Below are positions 1 through 10,377 of a stretch of 64,000 nt of DNA, in pieces (position 1 is the stretch's first letter; the number at the start of each line of letters is the position of its first letter). The translations under genes were made by a program, and so were the position numbers. The notes under the pieces were generated by a model that did no database searches, was not told the DNA's origin, and saw only the letters and a program-made list of their open reading frames with translations. This stretch comes from Anthonomus grandis grandis (taxonomy: Eukaryota; Arthropoda; Insecta; Coleoptera; Curculionidae): the NCBI RefSeq assembly GCF_022605725.1, contig NC_065556.1, positions 434,001 through 498,000 on the forward strand, written 5' to 3'.

Positions 1-408
1 CTTGAACTTTTATTATTTTAGATAAAGTTTTATTTAAAAAGCTGTCACATAATTTAATAAAACTATCGAGTTTCGGTTTAATCGCTTTAGCCTGCTCAAA
101 TTGCTTTTTTTGTTTTAATACATTCCTTTTTAAGCCTCTGACTTGGTATCGCAACTTCAGTTTTCTTGGGCTATTGGCAGTCAATGCAGATGAAGTTTGT
201 GTTCCTATGCTTGGTGATTTTATGCTTGTAATGTAATTGATGGGCGTATCTTGGGTACCGAAGCAAGCGTGAAACTAAAATAATTATGCTCCCATACTAT
301 TCGATCCGACTTTGAGCAGACGAAAATAGTGGGGAACGCAGACCATGCCGCCAGGCTTACATTCGCATCTGGTTTAGGTAATCTGTGATCACGGTTAGAT
401 ACTTTCAT
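1..408 (-). pseudogene. THAP-domain / P-type transposase N-terminal fragment
   Basis: Read on minus from 408, the conceptual protein resembles the second half of a THAP zinc finger: a leucine-proline-lysine-proline segment, a conserved Trp and a SDRI..EH stretch where THAP domains have (S/A)R(I/V)CxxHF. The Cys of that motif is replaced and the first Cys pair would lie beyond 408, where the retrovirus fragment begins. After a frame change near 262 the reading continues as a Ser/Thr-rich linker, an SPRKLKLR start and a basic heptad-like segment, then FLNKTLSKI running off the window edge. That order (THAP, linker, coiled coil) is the N-terminus of THAP9/P-element transposases. No intact frame remains. 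The P element at 29256-32546 lacks this part. The family call is by recalled motif, not alignment. Confidence 0.5.
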
Positions 409-412
409 TAAC

Positions 413-1483
413 CAAATTAACTTATTTCATACAAGATATTACAATGCAGATCCATCGCAACAGGAATATGTTATTTTAGCTATTAAGAGTAAAATCATAG
501 GAGAAGCGGAAGACTTTTTACTTACTAGAAGCGATTTGAATTCATGGAATGAAATTAAATTAGCCTTACAACAAAAATTTAGTGACCCTATAACTAGAGC
601 AAATTTACAACAACAATTGATTTTCCTTACTAGAAAGAATGAGTCAACAAATGACTACATTCAAAGATTAAAAGCTTTAGTAAATAAAATTAATAACAAA
701 ATTTGCTCAGAAATAAATAATATAGAAGCCAGAACTATACTTATAAATCAAAACGAGCTAACAGCAACTCAAAATCTTCTTGATAATATCTCTAGTGAAT
801 TGAGAACATTATTGATGCAAAATCCTCAAACTCTAGATCAGGCAATTGACATAATTACTAATTATGAAATATTAATCAGTCAGAACCATTTTAAAAATAA
901 CTATTTACAAAATCACAACCCACACAAACAAAATACACAAAAACCTTTAAATCAACCTCAAAATAATATACAAAGAACACAACACAATCACAATAAACAT
1001 TACCCGAGTCAGATTCCAAAACCTTAGAATCAATATAGTAATTATAGGCCATTTAATCCCAATTATAGACAACAGAATCAAAACTTTGCCAGACCCCAAG
1101 GTCCACAAAATCAAGATTTTTCTCAAAGAAACCCTCAACAAAATAAAAATCAATTTCCACAACCAATGTCAGGTATACAATATACCTCAGCTAAATCTCA
1201 ATTTCCAAAACCTATGTCCGGAGTGAGTGTTCAACCAAGAAAAAGCCCTCAACCTCAAATGAGACACGATTTAGCTCATCTTGAAAATACTGATTTAAAC
1301 TTCCCTTACCCTCAAGATGATTACTCTATTAATCATGATAACCCTAATTTTTCTGATTTTTGTGACTATGAGCAAGAATATGAAAACCTCGATAATAATC
1401 AATTACAATCTTATGAAGAAGATCCAACAGATCAATTCGAAAATTTTCATATCCAAGCCTCGGAGAAACAAAACCATGCTTAA
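413..1483 (+). pseudogene. gag: Errantivirus gag, truncated, one in-frame stop
   Basis: The frame is open from about 413 with no start codon. It shows a capsid-like segment (a Trp-rich WNEIKLAL region, then a long helical part) to about residue 170, then a Gln/Asn/Pro-rich basic tail and an acidic Asp/Tyr-rich C-terminus ending at 1483. An amber TAG at 1025-1027 splits the frame; the same frame continues open on both sides of it. No zinc knuckle is present, as expected for errantiviral Gag, which packages RNA through basic segments. The first part of matrix/capsid is lost with the 5' LTR. Confidence 0.75.
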
Positions 1484-1489
1484 CATTAA

Positions 1490-4400
1490 ATAGCTTTCAG
1501 GTAAATAAACTACCCTTTATAGAAATCAAGAGCCCTGATTTTAAGATTCGTTTATTAATAGATACAGGCTCACATGCTTCATTACTTAGACCCTCCATAG
1601 TAGAAATGTTTTTCCCAGAAACCAAAAGACCTTATATTAGCACCCTGCACATGTACAGGTTCGCAAAAAGCTAAATATAAAGCTCCTATACCCTTATTCG
1701 CAAGCTTTGCTATTTCAGAACCTATCGAATTTATTCCATATTCTTTTCATGATTACTTTGATGGAATTTTAGGTATAAAAGATCTTCGTAAATTAAATCT
1801 AAATATTGATTTACAAAATCAAACTCTATACAATGATTATTTAACTATTCCATTTAAGTATAGATAGGATTTTGAAAAATGTATTGTCGAAATACCACCA
1901 GAGACTATACAAAAAACCCCGATTAAGACAAATTTACCCGAAGATACAACATGGTTTGTTCCATATTACTTTGACGGTGAAATTGAAATTCAACCCACTC
2001 TTGTTACAATTAAAGAAAGTTCCTATACTGTAGATATTTATAATCGTTCGAAAAGATACATAGCTTTAGAAGGAAATTTAGATAATGGATTTCCAATTGA
2101 ACCAATTGAACTTAACAACTTTGAAATCTTTAATATACAAATAGGCGAAAATTCTAGTCAATCTAAATGTACGGAACCATTAGATTTAAAAACCTTGTTA
2201 CGTCATGCACACCTAAATAAAGAGGAACGAGAACAACTCTTTAAATTAATTAACAAATATAGTAGTATTTTACATAAACCTGGAGACATACTAACATTCT
2301 CTAGTCAAGTTAAACACGTTATAAATACCAAAGATGAAATTCCAGTATATACAAAGAATTACAGGTATCCCTATATTCATAAAGAGGAAATAAACAAACA
2401 AATAGAACAAATGTTAGACAGCGGAATAATTCAACCATCTAATTCACCATGGAGGTCACCAGTATGGATAGTACCGAAGAAGTTAGATGCAACAGGACAG
2501 AAGAAATGGAGAATGGTGATTGACTATAGAAAAGTGAATAAGAAGACGATCAGTGACAGATATCCAATACCTAACATCACTGATATATTAGACAAATTAG
2601 GAAAATACAACTACTTTACCACATTAGACCTTGCTAGTGGCTTCCATCAAAAAGAAATGGACCCTAAAAGCATCTTAAAAACTGCATTTAATGTCGAACA
2701 TGGACATTATGAATACACACGCATGCCGTTTGGAATAAGTAATGCACCTGCTACATTTCAACGTACAATGGACAACATATTACGTGGTTTATTAGGAAAA
2801 ATATGTTTAGTATACATGGATGACATTATAATTTTCTCTACCAGCTTACAAGAACATATGAATTCCTTAAAATTAGTATTTGAAAGACTTATGTCGTACA
2901 ACATGAAAATACAACTAGATAAGTCAGAATTCCTACAAAAAACAGTCGAATTCTTAGGACATATAGTAACTGCGGAAGGTGTTTAACCCAACCCTCGCAA
3001 AATAGAAGCTGTTAAAAACTTTAAAATACCAAATACACCAAAAGAAATCAAATCCTTCTTAGGTCTCATTGGATATTATAGGAAATTCATAAAAGACTTC
3101 GCAAAAATTACAAAACCACTGACAAACTGCTTAAAAAAGAACGCAAAAATAGTACACGATAAGGCATTTCGTACATCTTTTGAATTATGCAAAAACATTT
3201 TAACAAACGATCCAATATTGCAGTACCCCGATTTTAATAAACCTTTCATCTTGACAACTGACGCATCAGAATATGCAATAGGAGCAATTTTATCTCAAGG
3301 ATCCATCGGATCAGATTTACCTATCTCTTATGCAAGTAGAACGCTAAACACAGCAGAATGTAATTATAGCACAATAGAAAAAGAATTATTGGCAATTGTA
3401 TGGGCAACCAAATATTTCCGTCCATATTTATTTGGTCGAAAATTTACCATCGTGACAGATCATAAACCACTGCAGTGGCTATTTTCGATTAAGGAACCAA
3501 ATTCAAAATTTGTAAGATGGCGATTAAAACTCCAAGAATACGAATATACCATTCAATATAAAAAAGGAAAACGCAACGTCAATGCCGATGCACTTTCTAG
3601 ACCACCAAGAGAAATTCATCCTATGGAAATAATAAAACCATAAATAAACCCACGCATACGTCAGCAACTTGTGAAGATAACGAAGATTACGACCAATATA
3701 CATGGCATGATAAGATAAAACATTTCTTTGATACACAAGAAAACTTATTTGAAAAACCAAAGAAAAAGAAAGAAAAAAAGAAAATAAATATAATCTCTAA
3801 TGTTTTATTAAGACCAGCTGATCAACCAAAGGTTAATGAACTACCTAACCTACCACAACAAGAATCACCAAAACCTACTACAAGAAAAAAGGAAATAGTA
3901 GACATACCAGGAAAAGATAATTCAGAAACAGACACAGCTAGTTCATTGGAAAAATTGACATTAGAACAACTAGAAAAGGATAAATACAAGAGAGACAACT
4001 CAGAAACAGATACGGGGCATACGTCACAAGAAGACCCAATCTTAGGAGCACCATATGTAAATAAATCGATAAATACATTTAAAAACCAAATTATTTTTAA
4101 ATGGACAACTAAAGAAAAGCCATACATACAGAGAGATCGATTATTTGAAACAAAAAAGAGATTTATAATTTTTATAAATAACAACCCTATAACTAATGAA
4201 ATACAAATCTTATTCAGAGACAACTTACCATCCGATACTTATTGTTTGTTTTTCCAAAACAAAGAATTAGAGCCAGTTGTCATAAGAATATTTCAGGAAA
4301 CGTTTAAGCATAACGCGTATAAGTTATTAATTTCAAACACCCCATTAGAAGACATTTTAACCCCTGATGAACAAAAGGAAGTTATCGAGAGATACCACAC

Positions 4401-5330
4401 GACGAAAACTTCACATCGAGGAATTACGGAAAATATTAAAAATATCAAACAACGATATTATTGGCCCAGCTTAGAGCGTGATGTAATTAATTTTGTAAAT
4501 ACATGTGAAACATGTCAAAAGACAAAATACGATCGACATCCATATAAAGTAATTTATAAGCTTACACCAACAGGATCAAAACCTCTTGAACATATTTACA
4601 TGGATATTTATTCCATATCTGGTCAAAAATATTTAACCCTAATCGATAATTTCTCTAAATTCGCAACAGCATATCTTATAAACGAAACCTCTATAGAGAT
4701 ATGTCAAAGTTTAATAAAATACTTTTCACATCACGGAACGCCCTGTAAAATAACAACAGATAACGGAACATCTTTTAAGAGTAATCTAATTCAACACAAC
4801 ATTTATGTAGAACTTATCGAATTGAACTACATTTCACCACCCCTTATAACCCCAACTCGAATTCACCTGTCGAAAGATTCCACTCAACCCATCAGGAAAG
4901 CCTTATTGCTCTTAGAAATGATGATAGAAGTAAAACTATACAAGAATTAGTAGATATAGCAATATTAAATTATAATAATAGCATCCACACTTCACACGAA
5001 TATACTCCGTTTCAAATTAAATTAAAGGAAACTTGAACTATCAGTTAAATTTCGAAAAAGATATTAACCAAATGCAAACCGATTACGTATATGAACTTGC
5101 CGAAATTTTCAAAGAATTAAATGAAAACATTAATTAAAAATTAAATGCTAAAAACGCAAATGTTCTATCTAAATTAAACAAGAAACGCGAAAATGACCCA
5201 GAAATTCCCAAAGCTACTAACCAATTAGTAGGTACTCCGCGGAAATTACCTCAGAAGTTACAACCAAAATATAAAATAACCAAATTTAAAGGTCAAAGAC
5301 ATCCTAAAAATATTAAACGACGTTCGTAAT
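1490..5330 (+). pseudogene. pol: Errantivirus pol (PR-RT-RNase H-integrase), multiply broken
   Basis: Protease is recognisable by LLIDTGSHAS at about 1552-1581, one frame back from gag. The frame then changes near 1640-1672. RT (about 2195-2983) has YPIPNITDIL, the DLASGFHQ block and YMDDIIIF. RNase H (about 3218-3640) has LTTDAS and TDHKPL. Integrase has an H-H-C-C finger ending CETCQ near 4512, catalytic Asp in YMDIYS and TTDNGTSF, and the catalytic Glu in a shifted frame near 4866. Lesions I can place: TAG 1865-1867, TAA 2984-2986, frameshifts near 1650, 3640 and 4850, and further stops after 5030. The product cannot be made. Order and motifs fit Metaviridae pol. Confidence 0.88.
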
Positions 5331-5340
5331 TATTTTTCAG
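5331..5340 (+). promoter_or_regulatory. Probable env splice acceptor
   Basis: A TTATTTTTCAG-like pyrimidine tract ends in AG at 5340, eight bases before the env ATG at 5349. Gypsy-group env is expressed from a spliced subgenomic mRNA, and this is the expected place for the acceptor. The donor should be near the 5' end of the genome, which is missing here. Confidence 0.5.
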
Positions 5341-5348
5341 GAACGGAA

Positions 5349-6986
5349 ATGAGGATTGTAATAATCTTATTACTTCCACTACTAATAGGAATAGACGCTC
5401 AATATAAAATAGAAGAATTAACCAATCCCTTGCTGCCAGTCTATCAAGGAAATAGTTATATAGTTACCAATTACCATCATGTATACTATCATGTAAATTT
5501 AACTAATATGAAGGATTGCCTAGATATAACAAAATCCACCCTATTACAAATTAATAAGACCCTTGTCAATACTAGCGTAACATCACCCTATTATTCCCTG
5601 TATAAATTACTCTTAACAAGAACAAATAACTTATTCGATCAAATAAAATCGATTGAATTATTTATTGAACATTATACTACACCCCAAAAGAGGTTTAAAA
5701 GAGGATTATTTAATATTATTGGTAAAGCTCAAAAGTTCTTGTTTGGAACCCTAGACGATGATGATGCAGGACGTTATAATAAATATATTAAAACCCTGCA
5801 AGACAATCAAAATATTTTACACCATGATATTTCTTTAACCCAGACCATTGTTAAAAATTTAACCAAAGATATAGACTTACAGCTGAGTAATATTAAAAAC
5901 AATCAACAAAAGTTAATGACCCAGGTCAATGATTTGAAACAGCTAACACAATCCGCTACCATAACATCTTATTTTATTCTCTTACTCGACAATGTAGAAA
6001 ATAATATTCGCATATTATATGAGACGTACAACAATGTACAAACCGCGATAACCTTCGCTGAAATTAACATCATGCACCATAGCATTTTTAAATATCAGCA
6101 GTTAAATGACATTATTATGAAACTTGATCCAAAAACCAGAATTCCTTTAGATAATATTATCAAATATTATGAAGTCGCACATGCGGATGTAACCATAAAA
6201 AACGACCTAATCATATTTTACGTAGGGATCCCTTTAATATCTAATAATCCCTATATGTTTTATCACATTTATCCAATCCCAATTAATAGGCAAATAGTAA
6301 AAATTAACAACCCCTATCTACTAAGATCAAGTAATGATTTTTACAACGTGAAAGAAAGTTGTTATAAAATAGAAGACATGTTTTTATGCCAAAACTACCT
6401 ATTGAGCCAGAATGAACCTTGTATCATTCAAACTATTAACTTGACAAGCCATTGCCCTATGATACCTGTTAAGTACACAGATACATCTGCTATACAATTA
6501 AGTGATAATTCCATCATAGTAATTCCACCTCTAGAACAAAACATTTACTTTACATGTCCAAATCAACACAGCATTGAAACACTTAGCAAACCATCCCTTA
6601 TTATTCCTTCGGAATGCAATGTAAAAATTAAAGACCAAGTTTATGATTCACAAGAACCAGAAACTATTAGTCTAAGACTTAAATTGCCTTCAATAACTAT
6701 TAACGATCAATTAGTACAAAATATTGAACCTCTGGAACTTGCAGAAATCAATCTTGAAAACATAAAAGAAGATTTAGAGAACGCTCAGCGATTATCTGTA
6801 CACCCTCTGAGATATTTCGACATTGTCAATTCAGGACTATCAATCACATTATTGATAATTATAATTATTATAATTATTCTTGTAGCATGTATGTATTATT
6901 ACTATTGTAGGAAACATAGGAATAATGTAAAAATGGACATAGAATTAACATCCCTCGAAAACCAACCCCGGTTTTCTGAGACCTAA
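5349..6986 (+). CDS. env: Errantivirus envelope glycoprotein, uninterrupted ORF
   Basis: This is a 545-residue open frame. The N-terminus is a signal peptide (hydrophobic residues 4-14). A furin-type RFKR site at residues 115-118 is followed directly by GLFN and a hydrophobic/amphipathic stretch ending FGTLD, the fusion-peptide signature shared by errantivirus env and baculovirus F proteins. Predicted helical regions and several N-glycosylation sequons follow, then one transmembrane segment (about residues 496-518, almost pure Ile/Leu) and a short basic tail. The start is the ATG just after the splice-acceptor-like AG. The ORF is complete although gag and pol of the same copy are broken. The role would be membrane fusion and cell entry of viral particles; whether it is expressed is unknown. 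Confidence 0.88.
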   Translation: MRIVIILLLPLLIGIDAQYKIEELTNPLLPVYQGNSYIVTNYHHVYYHVNLTNMKDCLDITKSTLLQINKTLVNTSVTSPYYSLYKLLLTRTNNLFDQIKSIELFIEHYTTPQKRFKRGLFNIIGKAQKFLFGTLDDDDAGRYNKYIKTLQDNQNILHHDISLTQTIVKNLTKDIDLQLSNIKNNQQKLMTQVNDLKQLTQSATITSYFILLLDNVENNIRILYETYNNVQTAITFAEINIMHHSIFKYQQLNDIIMKLDPKTRIPLDNIIKYYEVAHADVTIKNDLIIFYVGIPLISNNPYMFYHIYPIPINRQIVKINNPYLLRSSNDFYNVKESCYKIEDMFLCQNYLLSQNEPCIIQTINLTSHCPMIPVKYTDTSAIQLSDNSIIVIPPLEQNIYFTCPNQHSIETLSKPSLIIPSECNVKIKDQVYDSQEPETISLRLKLPSITINDQLVQNIEPLELAEINLENIKEDLENAQRLSVHPLRYFDIVNSGLSITLLIIIIIIIILVACMYYYYCRKHRNNVKMDIELTSLENQPRFSET

Positions 6987-6997
6987 AGAGGGGAGAA
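6984..6997 (+). other. Polypurine tract of the errantivirus
   Basis: A purine run (AAAGAGGGGAGA) starts immediately after the env stop and ends against AGTTAT, the characteristic first bases of gypsy-group LTRs. This is the plus-strand primer site for reverse transcription. Confidence 0.65.
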
Positions 6998-7218
6998 GTT
7001 ATATGGCCATTTATGCCTATGTATATTTTTATTCATTCTCTTTCGCTTCATCCAGCTTGTTCAGCATTTATTTTATATATATACCAGTTGCTTTGCAGGC
7101 GCGAATTAGTCATTAAACGGTAGTCTTTAAGCAAACTTCATGTTAGTTTGTAAGTTGCTTTAATTGTATTCTTCTTTTTAATTAAACGAATTGTTTTTTA
7201 AAAAAGGAAGTTTCAATT
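6997..7218 (+). repeat. Solo 3' LTR of the errantivirus (about 220 bp)
   Basis: It begins AGTTAT directly after the polypurine tract and ends in an AT-rich segment near 7218, where Penelope-like sequence starts. The right boundary is approximate, because no 5' LTR is available for comparison. Errantivirus LTRs start with AGTT rather than TG. Confidence 0.55.
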
Positions 7219-8063
7219 AATAAAATAAAAGTGTATCTAAGAATGGAAGCTGATTATTTGTTTCTTGTTCGAAGGTAAATTTAATAGATGGAAAACAGTT
7301 ATTGAGTTGTTCTACAAAATTATCAATATTGCATTTGCTTTTGTCGAACACAGCAAACACATCATCAACATATCTTAACCAAACTCGTGGCAAGTAATGG
7401 AATGTATTTTTTGCATTTAACTCAAAACGGTTCATAAAGAGCTCTGCTAGGAAAGGAGAGAGGCAATTACCCATGGCTGTACCTTCTAGTTGTTCATAGT
7501 ATGAGTTGTTATATTGAAAAATATTTTATGACATACAAAGTTTTGTTAATTTAATTATTTCTTGGATATTATCGAAACCATTACTTTCCAGAAGTTCAAT
7601 GAGATATTCCAAAGTTTCTGGTATCAATGGTTGGGAACAAAGAAAATACATCGAAAAAACCCATAATTTCATTTTCCCTTAGAATTCAATTATTGACTTT
7701 TGTAATAAACTGTTGGCTGTTTTTGACTGAAAAACATTCATAAGGTAATTTTAATGTTTCAAACTGATTTACTAAAAACTATGAAATGTTGTAATTTGGA
7801 GATCCTATAGTGGAGACAATTGGTCTTATTTTATTGCCAGGTTTATGGATTGTTGGTAAACAATATAATTTTGGATTTGTTGGGTTCGAAAGTTGTAACG
7901 TGAATTTTTCTGAAGAGGAAACAAGGTTTGTGCAGTCATTTAATGCTATCTTAACCTGCGAAATCATTTTTGATAAGGGGTTTTTAGAAATCTTTTTATA
8001 TGGGCCATCAATTTTCAATAAGATCATTAACTCGTTTAAAATATTCTGGTTTTTCTGAAACAA
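7217..8063 (-). pseudogene. Penelope-type reverse transcriptase, broken
   Basis: The minus frames give an N-terminal part with LYCLPTIHKPGNKIRPIVS (Penelope RT fingers) at about 7779-7900 and a C-terminal part beginning MGNCLSPFLAELFM and containing LRYVDDVFAVF (catalytic YxDD) and LPFLDTL at 7217-7474. The frame is interrupted between 7475 and 7778 by stops and indels. This RT family is related to telomerase RT. Both segments are recognised by motif. Confidence 0.8.
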
Positions 8064-8149
8064 CTTTGTTTCGAATGAAATGAATGAAAATAAGCAATTT
8101 TTTGTTGCAATATCATAAGATCCTATCTTGACGAGAGGCTTTCATAGAG

Positions 8150-8433
8150 CTTTAAGTTACAAAATCTGTTAGGAAACCCAAAAGATAAAATAAAGTCTGG
8201 GATCTATGAGATTAATTGCAACGATTGTGATAAAAAGTACATATATAGGACAAACCAGAAGATCAATTAATGTCAGATTTAAAGAACATGTAGCTCATGT
8301 GAAATATGGAAGAATTGAAAAGTCAAGTGTGGCTGAACATGTTTTAAATACTGGTCACTTTGTAGGGATAGACGACTTAAAATTACTTAAACCAGTTAAT
8401 AACAATATAAATGAGATGCATACGAAAGTTTAG
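8150..8433 (+). pseudogene. GIY-YIG endonuclease domain of Penelope-like element
   Basis: The plus strand encodes LLGNPKDKIKSGIYEINC, a Cys-x2-Cys, then after a one-base frame change near 8232 YIGQTRRSINVRFKEH, SSVAEH and TGH. These are the GIY (here GIY/YIG), Arg and Glu/His landmarks of the Penelope GIY-YIG nuclease, which nicks the target DNA. The frameshift makes the copy inactive. It lies on the strand opposite to the RT of the same element. Confidence 0.8.
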
Positions 8434-8592
8434 CAATATTCAAAAATCAAAAAAACATTCTTAACAGGGTTAAAGGACCAATCGCTTATTATCAATTGTA
8501 TAGTTTAGGTTAGTGTTTAAGATTTTTTCTCTAATGGTTACATTATTAGTATATAAGACCATTTGTAAGTAGTTTTAGTTTAGTTTTAATCT

Positions 8593-8635
8593 TCTCCCGA
8601 AGATGCTAACATCGTTGGCGAAACACGTGTCGAGA
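8593..8635 (+). ncRNA. Hammerhead-ribozyme-like motif at the Penelope 3' end
   Basis: By hand folding: stem I TCTC (8593-8596) with GAGA (8632-8635); core CCGAAGA (8597-8603; consensus CUGANGA, so U4 is replaced by C); one extra U; stem II GCTAAC (8605-8610) with GTTGGC (8614-8619) and a three-base loop; GAAA (8620-8623); a very short stem III CACGTG; and the cleavage triplet GTC (8629-8631). Hammerhead motifs are known in Penelope-like elements. The U4C change probably abolishes cleavage. Confidence 0.55.
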
Positions 8636-8774
8636 TAAAAAATAAAGAGTATTGGTTAGTGATAAAACTGTCTCGTAATTTTAATTGGTCTTCCAGGGCC
8701 GTTTTGACCCACCTGACCAGATGAGCCGGAGTGTGCAGAAGGGCTGTCAATCAACAAAGAATCGCAACGCCTAA

Positions 8775-10124
8775 CAGGGTGACCGTAAAGTAAGGAATAA
8801 ATCCAATATTTCGTAATTTTTTTTATTAAACTCTTGGACCCTTTGAATCCCCCCCTTCGACCCAAGTTCAAGCGTTTTGGGTTTATGACGCGGAAAACAA
8901 AAGAATAATTGGTGTCAATAGTTATTATGGTTGAGAGTTCTGTGCGTATTTTGGTAACGTTTTATTAGTTCGTCAGTCTACTGTCGTTTTTTTAACCTTA
9001 AGTTACATTAATATGTGGCTTACTGAGACATAGCGCATAGAAATCTTGATGATTATTGGCTACGGTAATCGAATTAAAATGGTTTAGGAAGTTTGTGAGT
9101 TATTTAATCAAAAATACCCCCATCATCCACCAATATCGCAACCGATAGTTAGCAAGATTTAAAAGAAGTTTAGCCAATTCGGTCATGTAAGAGATGTTCC
9201 TAGATGTGGGCGTCCTTAAAATGATGAAAATAACCAGTTAGAACTTTTATTGGCGGTAGCAAAGGTCACGGATATTGGAAAAATAAGTGTTCTTAAAATA
9301 CTACATACGATTAAATATGACTCTTATAAGATATAAGTTCATCAAGAATTCTTGGAAGGAAACTTTGAGAGGCGCCTTGAATTGTATGAGATCTTGTAAA
9401 GTATGTGTTTGAAAATATACTTTTTTTCCGATGAAACCACTTTCTGCTTAAATGGTGGCGTAAATACCCAGAATTATTGGTACTGGTCCGATGTAAAACC
9501 ACACTTGATGAGGGAAAGACATTTAATTAAAAAATGAACGAAGAAAATTTAACAGGTGAGAGATACGCGAGTTTTAGAACGGGACCTTGTTTCAGCTTTG
9601 GTTACCCTTTTACCTGAGGTAGAACGTCCGGCAAATCCGGAACATCATAATATTTGCTATGGAAGTTCGAACTTATTTGCACGACACTTTGTCAAACAGG
9701 TGGATTGAAAGGAGCGGTGTTATTGAGTGGCCACTAAGATGACCTGATCTAACATCACTAGACTTAGCCATAGAAAAGCCAAACAACAAATCTAGATGAT
9801 TTAAAACAACGCAACCACTTACAAACACGTCGAATAACGGCTAAAATGGTTTGACATGTGCAGCAGGAATTTGTAGATCGATTAGTGTATTGTCAGTTGA
9901 CTAACGGAAGACATTTCCAACATTTGCTGAAATAAAATTATTTTTAAGTTTACAAAGACTTGAATGAGAATAACTCCAAAACGCTTGGACTTAGGTATAG
10001 CACATGCTACATGAAAAATGATTAAAATTGTAAGGTCAATTAAAAAAATGCAATAAAAACATTGAGTTGCAAAAGGTTGCAAGTTGAAAAAAAAATGTTA
10101 GCAAAGCTTTTTTAAGACACCCTG
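8775..10124 (+). mobile_element. DD41D-type Tc1/mariner relative, element 1
   Basis: The left end starts CAGGGTGACC at 8775 and the right end finishes GACACCCTG at 10124, followed by TATA. Further inside, a left block near 8863-8882 (CAAGTTCAAGCGTTTTGG) matches the reverse complement of a right block near 9976-9995 with about two differences. So the copy has degenerate inverted repeats of at least 120 bp. Inside is a decayed transposase on plus. Ends and protein resemble DD41D elements 2 and 3. Confidence 0.6.
9012..9935 (+). pseudogene. DD41D-type transposase, heavily degenerate
   Basis: Several frames together give an N-terminal helix-turn-helix region (RIEILMIIGYGNRIK, EVCELFNQKYP, PISQ..VSKI, a GRP linker), then FFSDETTFCLNGGVN (first catalytic Asp), later RWIERSGVIEWP..PDLTSLD (third Asp region), and a C-terminus HFQHLLK. 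Stops and frameshifts occur throughout. The family moves by cut and paste into TA sites. Confidence 0.6.
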
Positions 10125-10377
10125 TATAAGGTTTTTTTTCACAAAATATGCCTCGAAAAAAAATTAAATCGACGGGTCCGAGCGATTTAAAAAAAAAACA
10201 AAAATTCTGCGAGAAATTGAATTTATTCTTTACTTTACGACCAACCTGTATGCATATTAGGAGCATGCTATAAGATTCTGCAAAGTAAACCACACAACTG
10301 AAATTTCGAGAAGCATAAAATTTGGATGGGAAGCTTTTAGTATACTGAATAAATTTAACTACATCATATTCAGGGTG

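Larger units (their letters stand above)
413..7218 (+). mobile_element. Errantivirus-type (Gypsy with env) endogenous retrovirus, 5'-truncated
   Basis: The gene order gag, pol (PR-RT-RNaseH-IN), env and a 3' LTR is readable on plus. The 5' LTR and the start of gag are missing: coding begins abruptly at about 413 against the THAP fragment. Gag has no CCHC knuckle, pol lies in the -1 frame relative to gag, and a splice-acceptor-like site precedes env; all three are known traits of the gypsy/errantivirus group. Gag and pol carry at least three in-frame stops and several frameshifts, whereas env is open from end to end. The right end is a solo 3' LTR abutting the Penelope-like element. It is an old, replication-dead copy. 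Confidence 0.88.
7217..8650. mobile_element. Penelope-like element, 5' part inverted relative to 3' part
   Basis: Two coding parts point away from a junction near 8090-8150. The RT lies on minus (N-terminal side at 8063, running left to 7217). The GIY-YIG endonuclease and the 3' end lie on plus (8150-8650). A normal element has both in one direction, RT first. The 3' end contains a hammerhead-like motif. Inverted 5' part plus direct 3' part, with both truncated 5' ends meeting at the junction, is the pattern left by twin-primed insertion. Confidence 0.75.

Noticed and set aside
947..1162. Minus-strand hydrophobic ORF opposite gag
   Set aside because: It mirrors the Asn/Gln-rich tail of gag; complementary AT-rich codons produce Leu/Ile runs. 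Shadow only.
3822..4223. 133-codon minus ORF opposite pol
   Set aside because: Lies entirely antisense to the readable pol linker and integrase start; no motif.
7810..8058. Plus ORF opposite the Penelope RT
   Set aside because: Complement of the recognisable LPTIHKPGNKIRP region on minus.
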